A DNA stretch of 64,000 nucleotides from Streptomyces sp. JJ38 (GTDB lineage Bacteria; Actinomycetota; Actinomycetes; Streptomycetales; Streptomycetaceae), in the NCBI RefSeq assembly GCF_019303475.1, contig NZ_JABLSI010000012.1, positions 1 through 64,000 on the forward strand, read 5' to 3'. Positions 48,781 through 57,122 of the stretch are shown here, piece after piece. Each line of letters opens with the position of its first letter. Position 1 is the stretch's first letter. The position numbers and the translations under genes were made by a program. The notes under the pieces are model-generated. The model was not told where the DNA came from, ran no database searches, and was given only the letters and a program-made list of their open reading frames with translations.

Positions 48781-49725
48781 ATGGGAACCCTAGAAGCCTT
48801 CCAGAAGCTGGCCCCGGTACTGCTGGCCTTCGGCTGCGGCGTCGTGCTGGCGCGACGGAAGGTGATACCGGCGGAGAGCTCCAAACAGTTCGCCGACTAC
48901 GCCTTCCTCTTCGCCGTCCCCTGCTACCTGTTCGGCAACATCCACAGCTCCGACCTCGCCCGCCTCTTCGACTGGCGGGCGATCACCGGGTACGCGGCCG
49001 CGGCCTGCGCCGCCCTCGTCCTGGCCGGGCTCCTCGCCCGGTCGTTCGGGGTCCGCACGCCGCGCGGCGTGGCGCTGCGCCTCATGGCGGCCGTCCAGGT
49101 GAACACCGCGTACTTCGCCGTGCCCGTGTTCATCATGCTGTTCGGAGATGCCGCACCGATCTTCCCGGTGTTGCTCTTCCAGGTGTGCGTCCTGTCGCTC
49201 GTCGTCCTATCCGTCATGGAGATGGGCCGCCCGGGCCGGGTCGGCGGCCCCGGCGCGCGACTCCTGACCTCGGTCCGGGCCTCCCTGCTCACGCCCGTGG
49301 TCATCGCCTGCAACGCGGGCATACTCCTCAATCTGCTCGCCGTGCGGATGCCGGAGGTCGTGCTCGACTCCTTCGCCTTCGTCGGTGACAGCGCCTCGCC
49401 GGTGGCGCTGTTCGCGCTGGGGCTGCACCTGGGCGGCAGCGGGATCGCGCTGAGGGGCACCACGCGTGAGGAGCTGGGGCTCATCGCCTTCAAGTGCGTG
49501 GCCTTCCCGCTGCTCACGTACACCGTGTGCCGCTACGGCTTCGGTGTCGACGGGGAGTGGCTGGGCTACCTCGTGCTGATCGCCGCCATGCCCGCCCCGC
49601 AGAACCTGTTCATCTTCGCCCAGCGCTACGGCGTCGACGTCCACCTGTCGGCCGCCGTCGTCGTCAAGAGTTCGATGCTCTCCCTCCTGCTGCTGCCGCT
49701 GTGGGCGCAGTGGGTGACGCGCTGA
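48781..49725 (+). CDS. AEC-family (auxin efflux carrier-like) transporter
   Basis: 314 aa, about ten helices: FQKLAPVLLAFGCGVVLARR, FADYAFLFAVPCYLFGNIHS, MAAVQVNTAYFAVPVFIMLF, LLTPVVIACNAGILLNLLAV, PVALFALGLHLGGSGIALRG and MPAPQNLFIFAQRYGVDVHL. Bacterial AEC members carry malonate, malate or other organic acids. The spacing of 66 bp from DUF2867 makes a shared transcript possible. Confidence 0.88.
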   Translation: MGTLEAFQKLAPVLLAFGCGVVLARRKVIPAESSKQFADYAFLFAVPCYLFGNIHSSDLARLFDWRAITGYAAAACAALVLAGLLARSFGVRTPRGVALRLMAAVQVNTAYFAVPVFIMLFGDAAPIFPVLLFQVCVLSLVVLSVMEMGRPGRVGGPGARLLTSVRASLLTPVVIACNAGILLNLLAVRMPEVVLDSFAFVGDSASPVALFALGLHLGGSGIALRGTTREELGLIAFKCVAFPLLTYTVCRYGFGVDGEWLGYLVLIAAMPAPQNLFIFAQRYGVDVHLSAAVVVKSSMLSLLLLPLWAQWVTR

Positions 49726-49736
49726 GCCCGGCTCGC

Positions 49737-49916
49737 TCAGGTGCCGTAGAAACGTTCCGTCTTCTCGACGCAGGCCCGGAAGCGCTGGTCGAAGTCGTCG
49801 CGGGCGAGGGTGCGCAGGACGTAGTCCTGGAGGGTCATGCGGCGTCGGGCGGCGTGCTGGGTGAGGCGACCCAGGAGCTCGTCGTCAATGCGGAGGGTCA
49901 GGACGCGTGACGTCAT
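49737..49916 (-). CDS. Small ribbon-helix-helix protein, antitoxin-like (59 aa)
   Basis: From ATG 49916: MTSRVLTLRIDDELLGRLTQ, then HAARRRMTLQDYVLRTLARD. This is a complete RHH (CopG/Arc-type) DNA-binding fold with a C-terminal tail DDFDQRFRACVEKTERFYGT, which in toxin-antitoxin systems binds the toxin. No toxin gene lies on either side (AEC transporter and MarR), so it is an orphan antitoxin or a stand-alone regulator. Confidence 0.75.
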   Translation of the reverse strand: MTSRVLTLRIDDELLGRLTQHAARRRMTLQDYVLRTLARDDFDQRFRACVEKTERFYGT

Positions 49917-50019
49917 GCCGACCACGGTCGGGGTTCGACCGATGTGATCGTCCGGCTTTCCCCGGCATCTCACCCGTTCGTGTGATGAAGGGAACGGTAA
50001 ACCCACTACTTGTTAGTTC

Positions 50020-50036
50020 AGGTAATGAGTTAACCT
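50020..50036. promoter_or_regulatory. Quasi-palindrome before the MarR gene
   Basis: AGGTAATGAGTTAACCT (50020-50036) has AGGT/ACCT arms ending 7 bp before the MarR ATG at 50044. MarR proteins usually autoregulate from such sites. The arms are off by one base, so the site is tentative. Confidence 0.4.
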
Positions 50037-50043
50037 AAACACC

Positions 50044-50481
50044 ATGCCGGATCTGTCCAGCGGTGCTGACGCCGCAGCCGTGAACGCACTCCGTTCCTCG
50101 GTCATGCGGCTCTCGCGCCGCCTGAAGCACCAGCGGGTCGACGAGTCGCTGAGCCCCACCGAGATGGCCGTCCTGGGCACCCTGGCCCGCTGCGGCTCGG
50201 CCAGCCCGGGCGAGCTGGCCCGCCGCGAGCACGTCCAGCCACCGTCCATGACCCGCATCGTGGCCATGCTGGAGGCCAAGGGCCTCGTCCGGCTGGACCC
50301 GCACCCGGAGGACCGGCGACAGAAGATCGTCACCCAGACCGAGCGGGCGGAGTCCATGCTGGAGGACGCCCGCACCCAGCGGAACCGCTGGCTGGCCGAA
50401 CTGGCCGGCGGGCTCGACGAAGACGACTGGGCGAAGCTGCGCGAGGCCGCGCCCGCGCTGGAGAAGCTCGCACACCTGTAG
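50044..50481 (+). CDS. MarR-family regulator
   Basis: 145 aa. Winged HTH core: SLSPTEMAVLGTLARCGSAS, PGELARREHVQPPSMTRIVA, MLEAKGLVRLDPHPEDRRQK (the DxRxxx wing motif). It is co-directional with the MFS exporter gene 31 bp downstream, so the pair is a typical ligand-inducible drug or metabolite efflux unit. The MarR gene overlaps a quasi-palindrome that likely mediates autoregulation. Confidence 0.9.
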   Translation: MPDLSSGADAAAVNALRSSVMRLSRRLKHQRVDESLSPTEMAVLGTLARCGSASPGELARREHVQPPSMTRIVAMLEAKGLVRLDPHPEDRRQKIVTQTERAESMLEDARTQRNRWLAELAGGLDEDDWAKLREAAPALEKLAHL

Positions 50482-50512
50482 GACGCACACCCAGCGAGGA
50501 GGCGAAACACTC

Positions 50513-52168
50513 TTGAGTACGGGACCCGGAGCAGACTCCGCACCCGCACCGAACGAACTCCACCACCACACCACCACCGGCGCCGCTCCCGCCACCGCCG
50601 CCGACGCCACCACCGGTCACACCCCGAGAAGCGGGCCGACCGGGGCGACGAGGCCGACGCGGGACGCCCACACCGCGGCCGAGGCCGGCCGCGCCGCGGG
50701 AGCCGACCGCACCGCGAAGGCCGACCGCACGGCGGCCGGGGCCCGTGCCGGTGCGGCGCCCCGCTCCGGCGCCGACGCCGAGCCCGGCGCCAAGCCCTCG
50801 ATGTTCAGCTCCCTGCGGGTACGCAACTACCGCCTGTTCGCCTCCGGCCAGCTCGTCTCCAACACCGGCACCTGGATGCAGCGCATCGCCCAGGACTGGC
50901 TGGTGCACAGCCTCACCGGCTCCGCCACGGCCGTCGGTCTCACCGTCGCCCTGCAGTTCCTGCCCATGCTGCTCTTCGGCCTCTACGGCGGTGTCATCGC
51001 CGACCGGTGCGCCAAGCGTCGGCTGCTGCTCCTCACCCAGGCGACGATGGCCCTCACCGGGCTCGCGCTGGCCGTGCTCACGCTAAGCGGCTCGGTGCAG
51101 GTCTGGCACGTGTACGCGCTCGCCTTCGCCCTCGGCCTCGTCACCGTCGTCGACAACCCGGCCCGGCAGACGTTCGTCGCCGAGATGGTCGGTCCCGGCC
51201 AGCTGCGCAACGCCGTCTCCCTGAACTCCGCGAACTTCCAGTCCGCGCGGCTCGTCGGGCCCGCCGTCGCCGGCGTCATGATCACCGCCGTCGGCAGCGG
51301 CTGGGCGTTCCTGATCAACGGCCTCTCCTTCCTCGCGCCCATCGCCGCCCTGCTGCTCATGCGCCAGGCCGAGCTGAGCCCCGTCGAGCCCGTCCCGCGG
51401 GCCCGGGGGCAGCTCCGCGAGGGACTGCGCTACGTCCGCGGCCGACCGGAGCTGCTCTGGCCGATCATCCTCGTCGGCTCCATCGGCACCTTCGGCCTCA
51501 ACTTCCCCATCTGGCTCACCGCCTTCACCGAGCACGTCTTCGACCAGGGCGCGGGCGTCTACGGCCTGCTCAACGTGCTGCTCGCCGCCGGCTCCCTGGC
51601 CGGTGCCCTGCTCGCCGCGCGCCGCAACACCTCCCGCATGCGCCTGCTCGTCGGCTCCGCCGCCGCCTTCGGCGCCCTGCTCGGCGTCGCCGCCCTCACC
51701 CCGTGGTTCTGGCTCTTCGCCGGCCTGATGGTGGCCGTGGGCATCATGGGACTGACGTTCAACGTCACCGCGAACTCCAGCATCCAGCTCGCCACCGACC
51801 CCGCGATGCGCGGGCGGGTGATGAGCCTGTTCATGATGGTGTTCGTCGGCGGCACACCGATCGGAGGCCCCATCATGGGCTGGATCACCGACACCTACGG
51901 GCCGCGCGTGGGGCTCCTGGCCGGCGGCCTCGTGTCCGTCCTCGCCGCCGGCCTCGTGGCGCTGGCCCTCGCCCGGACGGCCGGCCTGCGGCTGAGCATG
52001 AACCTGCGCCGGGGCAGCCGCCTGGTCGCCTTCGTCCCCCGGACCCCCGAATCCGCGGCGCGGCCCGGCCCCGCCGGACCCGGACCCGCCGGACCCGGCC
52101 CCGCCGGGGACCCGGTGGCTTCGGCGCCCGCGACCGCCGGGGCCACGGCCACGGGAGCGGCGTCATGA
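50513..52168 (+). CDS. MFS transporter (EntS/MFS_3-like) with disordered tails
   Basis: 551 aa from TTG 50513, with GGAGGCG upstream. Residues 1-95 are a hydrophilic Ala/Thr/Arg/Asp-rich tail. Then ~12 helices: MFSSLRVRNYRLFASGQLVS, TWMQRIAQDWLVHSLTGSAT, FGLYGGVIADRCAKRRLLLL, NPARQTFVAEMVGPGQLRNA, MRGRVMSLFMMVFVGGTPIG. This is the enterobactin-exporter-like subfamily. The C-terminus carries a collagen-like GPAGPGPAGPGPAG repeat (DNA ~52068-52116). Its ATGA overlaps the ThpR gene. Confidence 0.88.
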   Translation: MSTGPGADSAPAPNELHHHTTTGAAPATAADATTGHTPRSGPTGATRPTRDAHTAAEAGRAAGADRTAKADRTAAGARAGAAPRSGADAEPGAKPSMFSSLRVRNYRLFASGQLVSNTGTWMQRIAQDWLVHSLTGSATAVGLTVALQFLPMLLFGLYGGVIADRCAKRRLLLLTQATMALTGLALAVLTLSGSVQVWHVYALAFALGLVTVVDNPARQTFVAEMVGPGQLRNAVSLNSANFQSARLVGPAVAGVMITAVGSGWAFLINGLSFLAPIAALLLMRQAELSPVEPVPRARGQLREGLRYVRGRPELLWPIILVGSIGTFGLNFPIWLTAFTEHVFDQGAGVYGLLNVLLAAGSLAGALLAARRNTSRMRLLVGSAAAFGALLGVAALTPWFWLFAGLMVAVGIMGLTFNVTANSSIQLATDPAMRGRVMSLFMMVFVGGTPIGGPIMGWITDTYGPRVGLLAGGLVSVLAAGLVALALARTAGLRLSMNLRRGSRLVAFVPRTPESAARPGPAGPGPAGPGPAGDPVASAPATAGATATGAAS

Positions 52169-52743
52169 GGCTCTTCGCCGCGCTGCTGCCGCCCCCGGAC
52201 GTCGTCACCGCACTGAGGCGGCGGGTCGCGGAACTGACCGAGCTGCCCGGTGCCGAGGCCCTGCGCTGGACGAGGCCGCCCGGCTGGCACCTCACCCTCG
52301 CCTTCTACGGCGAGATCCCCGAGGACGTCGCACCCGAGCTGGCCCTGCGCCTGGAGCGCGCCGCACACCGCCGCGCCCCCCTGGCGCTGCGGCTGCGCGG
52401 CGGCGGGCACTTCGGCGACCGCGCCCTGTGGGCCGACCTCGCCTACGGGGACCCCGACCACCGCACGCATCTGCGCCGGCTGGCCGGCTCCGCGGCGGCG
52501 GCGGGCCGGCGCGTGGGGGCACCCGAGGCCGAGCGCCCCTTCCACCCCCACCTCACCCTGGCCCGGGGACGCCCCCGGCGGCCGACGCCGCTGGGCCCCT
52601 TCGTCGAGGCGCTCGCCGACTTCACCGCTCCCCCGTGGCCCGCTGAGCGCGTCAGCCTCGTCCGCAGCCACCCGCCGCGCTCCGGCGTGCCGGGTGAGCA
52701 ACCCCACTACGAGGAGCTGGCCTCCTGGCCGCTGGGCGGCTGA
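52165..52743 (+). CDS. thpR: RNA 2',3'-cyclic phosphodiesterase (ThpR/LigT)
   Basis: 192 aa. Two HxTx motifs of the 2H phosphoesterase fold: WHLTLAFYGEIPED (~45) and HPHLTLARGRPR (~130), with RLFAALLPPPDVVTALRRRV at the start and RVSLVRSHPPRSG near the end. The enzyme opens 2',3'-cyclic phosphate ends of RNA. The ATG lies in the last codon of the MFS gene (ATGA), so the two are translationally coupled although their functions look unrelated. Confidence 0.88.
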   Translation: MRLFAALLPPPDVVTALRRRVAELTELPGAEALRWTRPPGWHLTLAFYGEIPEDVAPELALRLERAAHRRAPLALRLRGGGHFGDRALWADLAYGDPDHRTHLRRLAGSAAAAGRRVGAPEAERPFHPHLTLARGRPRRPTPLGPFVEALADFTAPPWPAERVSLVRSHPPRSGVPGEQPHYEELASWPLGG

Positions 52744-52757
52744 GCCGGGCCGCTACC

Positions 52758-52856
52758 GTGGACAGCGTGAACGCCAAGATCAGAACGCGTGTGGTGACGG
52801 TGGGCCTCCTGCTGATGTTCGCCGTGGTCGCGGTGGCCGCCGCCCTCGGAGGCTGA
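52758..52856 (+). CDS. 32-aa single-TM peptide
   Basis: GTG 52758 (GTG 52767 also possible) begins MDSVNAKIRTRVVTVGLLLM and ends in a hydrophobic helix FAVVAVAAALGG. It has one basic N-terminal segment and one TM helix. It lies 14 bp after thpR. Streptomyces have several small transporter-associated membrane peptides of this sort, and this may be one, but no family is certain. Confidence 0.5.
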   Translation: MDSVNAKIRTRVVTVGLLLMFAVVAVAAALGG

Positions 52857-53055
52857 CCTCCGCGCGGCGCCCCGGACACCGGGACGCCGGGCGGCGCCGC
52901 CCTGGCCGGAGGGCACACCGGCGCGGGACCGCCGCCCGCCGTGCACCGGCCACGACGGGATCACGCCGGGCCGGGAGACGACGCCCCCCGTGCGGACGGA
53001 GGCGGTACGTGGTGCTCTTGCCTGGAGCGGACTCGAAGCAGTTGGCTTGTGGTTC

Positions 53056-54045
53056 ATGAAGTACACACAGCTCGGACGTACCGGACTCAAGGTCAGTCGA
53101 CTCGTGCTCGGCACGATGAACTTCGGTCCGCAGACAGACGAAGCGACCAGCCACGGCATCATGGACGCCGCCCTCGACGCGGGTCTGAACTTCGTGGACA
53201 CGGCCAACGTGTATGGGTGGGGCGAGAACAAGGGCCGCACCGAGGAGATCATCGGCAGCTGGTTCGCCGGAGGTGGCGGCCGGCGCGACAAGACCGTACT
53301 GGCCACCAAGGTGTTCGGGAACATGGCGGGCGGCGGGGAGGTCTGGCCCAACCACGACAAGCTCTCCGCGGTGAACATCCGCCGAGCCGTCGACGCCTCC
53401 CTCAGGCGCCTGCAGACCGACTACATCGACGTCTACCAGTTCCATCACATCGACCGGTCGACGCCGTTCGAGGAGATCTGGCAGGCGATCGACGTCCTGG
53501 TCCAGCAGGGGAAGATCCTCTACGCGGGGTCCTCCAACTTCCCCGGCTACAAGATCGCCCAGGCCAACGAGGCCGCCGCCCGGCACGGACGCGTCGGCCT
53601 GGTGAGCGAACAGTGCCTCTACAACCTCGCCGAGCGCCGCGCCGAGATGGAGGTCATCCCCGCCGCGCGGGACTACGGCCTCGGCGTCATCCCGTGGTCC
53701 CCGCTGCACGGAGGGCTGCTCGGCGGCGTCCTCAAGAAGGAGGCCACCCAGGGACGCCGCGCGAGCGGCCGCGCGGCCGACGCGCTCCGGGACGCCAGGA
53801 CGCGCGAGCAGATCCAGGCGTACGAGAACCTTCTCGACAAGCACGGCCTCGAGCCGGGCGAGGCGGCGCTCGCCTGGCTGCTCACCCGCCCCGGCGTGAC
53901 CGGCCCGATCGTCGGCCCCCGCACGCCCGAGCAGCTGGATTCGGCGCTGCGCGCCCTGGAGCTGGAGCTGGGCGAGGAGCTGCTGGCGTCCCTCGACGAG
54001 ATCTTCCCCGGCCCCGGGCCGTCTCCCGAAGCCTTCGCCTGGTGA
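53056..54045 (+). CDS. Aldo/keto reductase
   Basis: 329 aa from ATG 53056. TIM-barrel AKR with KYTQLGRTGLKVSRLVLGTM, NFVDTANVYGWGENKGRTEE (catalytic Asp/Tyr region), TVLATKVFG (Lys), YIDVYQFHHIDRSTPFEEIW (His), YAGSSNFPGYKIAQANEAA and VTGPIVGPRTPEQLDSALRA. It is the YghZ/IolS-like clade of NADPH-dependent reductases; the physiological carbonyl substrate is unknown. An upstream in-frame start (52990) would add 22 unlikely residues. Confidence 0.92.
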   Translation: MKYTQLGRTGLKVSRLVLGTMNFGPQTDEATSHGIMDAALDAGLNFVDTANVYGWGENKGRTEEIIGSWFAGGGGRRDKTVLATKVFGNMAGGGEVWPNHDKLSAVNIRRAVDASLRRLQTDYIDVYQFHHIDRSTPFEEIWQAIDVLVQQGKILYAGSSNFPGYKIAQANEAAARHGRVGLVSEQCLYNLAERRAEMEVIPAARDYGLGVIPWSPLHGGLLGGVLKKEATQGRRASGRAADALRDARTREQIQAYENLLDKHGLEPGEAALAWLLTRPGVTGPIVGPRTPEQLDSALRALELELGEELLASLDEIFPGPGPSPEAFAW

Positions 54046-54121
54046 GGTAGCGCGCCCGCGTCGAGGGGCCGTCGCCCTGCGCTCGCGTACGAGGCGGGTC
54101 AAAGGCGGCGGCCCGCGGCCG

Positions 54122-54715
54122 TCAGCCGCGGGGGAACTCGTCCGTGGTGAGGGTCAGGCCGACCGGGGTGTCCTTGAGGTTGATCTCCGTGCCGAAGTCG
54201 ACCGTCAGCTCGCTCGCGTAGTCGCCGTCCTTGGGCAGCGTGAACACCCGGCACCGGCCGACGTAGGGGTCGACGACGAGGTAGACGGCCACCTTGGCGG
54301 TGGCGTAGGCCGCCTTCTTCGGGCCGTAGTCGTTGACGGCCGTGCCCTTGGAGATCACCTCGGCGACGAACTCGACGTCCTCGTGGCGCCAGCGGCCCTG
54401 GGGCGTCGGCTCGGCCCCCTCCCGGAACGCGGCGATGTCGGAGGCGAAGCCGTTGAGATGTCCGGGGAAGTCGATCCGCACGTCGGAGGCGAGCCGCTTG
54501 CGGGGATACCGGGTACGGAGCTGCTCATAGACATCCGCGATGATCTCCCAGTGCGTCTGCCGCTGCGGTGACATGAAGACGTTCCCCTCGACGATCTCGA
54601 CCTTGAATCCCTCGGGGACGGGCATCCGCTCCAGCCGCTCGAACCACTCGTCGAGGCTGAGTTCGTCGCTGTCTGCCATGTCGGTCCTGTCATCGTGCAG
54701 TGCGATGGTCACCAT
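54122..54715 (-). CDS. Uma2-family PD-(D/E)XK endonuclease-like protein
   Basis: 197 aa from ATG 54715. DUF820/Uma2 fold: LSLDEWFERLERMPVPEGFK, VEIVEGNVFMSPQRQTHWEI, FASDIAAFREG (catalytic Asp strand), FVAEVISKGTAVNDYGPKKA (Glu and Lys of the PD-(D/E)XK core), YATAKVAVYLVVDPYVGRCR. Streptomyces carry dozens of Uma2 proteins, and the biological target is unknown. It is isolated, convergent with the aldo/keto reductase. Confidence 0.85.
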   Translation of the reverse strand: MVTIALHDDRTDMADSDELSLDEWFERLERMPVPEGFKVEIVEGNVFMSPQRQTHWEIIADVYEQLRTRYPRKRLASDVRIDFPGHLNGFASDIAAFREGAEPTPQGRWRHEDVEFVAEVISKGTAVNDYGPKKAAYATAKVAVYLVVDPYVGRCRVFTLPKDGDYASELTVDFGTEINLKDTPVGLTLTTDEFPRG

Positions 54716-54785
54716 GGCGCACCCCTCCGCCGACGCGGGGTCGCGGTCGGCCGCGCGGTACAACGATACGCACGGCGGGGTTACG

Positions 54786-55487
54786 TCAGGGGATCGCTGC
54801 GGGCTCGGCGGTGTCGGTCGGGGCGACGGCGTAGGGGGCGCCGAGGGCCCAGGCGTCGTGGAGGGCGGCGGCGAAGGCGGCGGCCAGCCGGTGCTCGCCG
54901 GGGGCGGCGGGGTGGGTGCCGTCGTACGTGTCGCGGGCCAGGTCCCAGTCGGCGGGGGCGGGGGCCAGGACGAGCGGGGAGCCCGGTGTCGACAGCTCGG
55001 CCACGGCGACGGTCAGCAGGGCGTTGAAGCGGGCGACCTCGGCCGCGAACGGGAGGTCGTGCGCGGCCCGCACGTTGGGGATGACGGGCAGGAGCACGGC
55101 CCGTATCGCGGGGTCGGCGCGGCGGGCCTCGGCGAGGAAGCGGCGCACGTTGGCCGCGGTCTGCCCGGCGTCGGTGTAGAAGCCGAGGTCGATGAGGCCG
55201 AGGGAGACGAGGAGGACGTCGGGGCGGTGCGTGTGGACGGCGTCGGCTATGACGTCGGCGTGGTGCAGCCAGCCCTCGCCCCAGCCGGCGAGATGGCCGC
55301 GGTCGGCGGCCGGGAACGCCGGTTCGCCGTAGGCGTGGGAGCCCTCGTGGAGGGCGTCGCGGGGACCGACGAACTCGGCGGGCACGGCGGCCTCCCGCAG
55401 ATGGGCCCACAGCCGGTAGCGCCAGGTGTAGTCACCGGCGCTGCCGATCGTCATCGAGTCTCCGACGCACATGAAACGCACCGGCAC
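54786..55487 (-). CDS. SGNH/GDSL-type hydrolase
   Basis: 233 aa from GTG 55487 (GTG 55481 close by). Block I FMCVGDSMTIGSAGDYTWRY with the catalytic Ser, block III region LLVSLGLIDLGFYTDAGQT (the usual Asn is not present, Ile instead), and block V DGTHPAAPGEHRLAAAFAAA with the Asp-x-x-His pair. There is no signal peptide, so it is cytoplasmic. The loss of the block III Asn is a notable difference from most esterases. Confidence 0.85.
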   Translation of the reverse strand: MPVRFMCVGDSMTIGSAGDYTWRYRLWAHLREAAVPAEFVGPRDALHEGSHAYGEPAFPAADRGHLAGWGEGWLHHADVIADAVHTHRPDVLLVSLGLIDLGFYTDAGQTAANVRRFLAEARRADPAIRAVLLPVIPNVRAAHDLPFAAEVARFNALLTVAVAELSTPGSPLVLAPAPADWDLARDTYDGTHPAAPGEHRLAAAFAAALHDAWALGAPYAVAPTDTAEPAAIP

Positions 55488-55724
55488 ATTCTGCCGGTAA
55501 CCCGCTCTGACCTGCGGCGTGATAACTCTCACGCCTGGCGAGTGAGCCAACGGGCGCGCCGGCGCCGAAAGCGACGAGACCAACCGGCTGACAAAAGGAC
55601 GGAGCGCTGGGGGCACCCCCCTGGGGACACCTCCCAGCGATAGCCGGGGGAGTCGAGGAGTGCCGACACCGGGTACGAGCGCCCGGAGGCGAACCGATCC
55701 AGGATTGGCGCGTACATTCGGATC

Positions 55725-56084
55725 ATGCTTCGACAGTCTCCGGGCCGGTGGTTGCAGATCATCGGCGTCGCACACACAGCCATCGGAATCCCCCTGTACG
55801 GCGCGGAGTTGCGCGGGATCGTGCGGGACGGGATCGTCGACACCGTGCCGGATCACGGCGAGCGGGCCGCCGCCTTCTGGTACCTGACGGCGGGGCCGGG
55901 CATGTGGCTCGCCGGGCGGCTCCTGCGGTCCGCCGAGCGGAGTGACGACGTCGCCGCCCAGCGCGTCGCGGGCGGTTTCGTGGCCGCGACGGGTGCGGCG
56001 GGGGCGCTGCTCATGCCGCGCAGCGGCTTCTGGGCGCTCGCCGCCGTCGGAGCCACCGCCTTCCGCCGGGCGGGCCACCGCTGA
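55725..56084 (+). CDS. DUF6463-like small membrane protein
   Basis: 119 aa with three to four helices: WLQIIGVAHTAIGIPLYGAE, AAAFWYLTAGPGMWLAGRLL, VAGGFVAATGAAGALLMPRS and GFWALAAVGATAFRRAG. The motif GVAHTxIGxPLYG is typical of DUF6463, whose function is unknown. The TGA overlaps the ATG of the next gene (TGATG), so the two are coupled. Confidence 0.78.
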   Translation: MLRQSPGRWLQIIGVAHTAIGIPLYGAELRGIVRDGIVDTVPDHGERAAAFWYLTAGPGMWLAGRLLRSAERSDDVAAQRVAGGFVAATGAAGALLMPRSGFWALAAVGATAFRRAGHR

Positions 56085-57100
56085 TGCGGAAGCGGACCGC
56101 GGCCCTCGGCGCGCTGCTCACCCTCTCGGTCTGGCCGCTCGGTCCCGCGCCCGCGGCCGCCGCCGAGGAGCCGGGCTTCACCGTGCGGGACCCGCGGATC
56201 ACGGAGGCCAGCGGACTGGCGGCCAGCCGTGCGCACGCGGGCGTGTACTGGACGCACAACGACAGCGCCAACAGCCCCGAACTGTTCGCGGTGGACGGTG
56301 AGACGGGCGAGACGCTGGCCACGGTCACCCTGGCCGGGGTGGAGGGCCGGGACCTGGAGGCCGTCTCGGTGGGCCCGGACGGCGACGTCTACGTCGGGGA
56401 CATCGGCGACAACCTCGGCGGCACCTGGCCACAGGTGTGGATCTACCGGTTCGCCGAGCCCGCGGAGCTGGCGGACGCCACCGTCGAGCCCACCGTCTAC
56501 CCGGTGAAGTACGCGGACGGAGCGCGGGACGCCGAGTCGCTGGCCGTGCACCCGCGCACCGGGCGCGTGTACATCGTGGGCAAGACGGAGGGCGGCGACG
56601 GCCTGTACGCCGGTCCAAAGGAGCTGTCGGCGAACGGCGTGAACACCTTCACGCGGATCGCCGACATCGAGCTGTGGGCCACGGACGCGGCCTTCTCCCC
56701 CGACGGCACCCGGCTCGCCGTGCGCAGCTACTTCGGCGGGCGGATGTACGCCTGGGAGGACGGCGCGCCCCGGGAGGTCGGGCGGCTTCCGGTGCCGATG
56801 CAGCGGCAGGGCGAGTCCCTGGCGTTCACTCCGGACGGGCGGACGGTGCTGTTCGGGAGCGAGGGCGAGGGCGAGGAGGTCATCGCCCGGGAGCTGAGCG
56901 GCGAACTGCTCCCCGAGAGCGCCCGGCAGGGGGACGAGGGGGAGGACGGGTCCGGTACCGCCGGCGGGCCGGAGCCGGGCGCCTCGGGCGACGGAGCCGG
57001 GCGGGACGTCGACGGGGACACGCTGGCGCTCGGTGGGGCGGGGATCGCCATCGCCCTCGCCGTGTGGCTGGCGGTGCGCGGCGGTCGCCGAGCACGCTGA
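56084..57100 (+). CDS. Secreted/anchored beta-propeller-like protein
   Basis: 338 aa. Signal peptide RTAALGALLTLSVWPLGPAP, cleavage near AAAAEEPG (~27). Residues ~35-265 contain repeating blades: ASGLAASRAHAGVYWTHNDS, AVSVGPDGDVYVGDIGDNL, DAESLAVHPRTGRVYIVGK, ATDAAFSPDGTRLAVRSYFG and ESLAFTPDGRTVLFGSEGEG, a five- to six-bladed fold. A Gly/Glu/Asp linker leads to one TM helix (ALGGAGIAIALAVWLAVRGG) and a basic end, so it is membrane-tethered with the propeller outside. No LPXTG is present. It is coupled to the preceding membrane protein. Confidence 0.82.
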   Translation: MRKRTAALGALLTLSVWPLGPAPAAAAEEPGFTVRDPRITEASGLAASRAHAGVYWTHNDSANSPELFAVDGETGETLATVTLAGVEGRDLEAVSVGPDGDVYVGDIGDNLGGTWPQVWIYRFAEPAELADATVEPTVYPVKYADGARDAESLAVHPRTGRVYIVGKTEGGDGLYAGPKELSANGVNTFTRIADIELWATDAAFSPDGTRLAVRSYFGGRMYAWEDGAPREVGRLPVPMQRQGESLAFTPDGRTVLFGSEGEGEEVIARELSGELLPESARQGDEGEDGSGTAGGPEPGASGDGAGRDVDGDTLALGGAGIAIALAVWLAVRGGRRAR

Positions 57101-57122
57101 CCCGTCCGGCGCCGGTGCGAGG

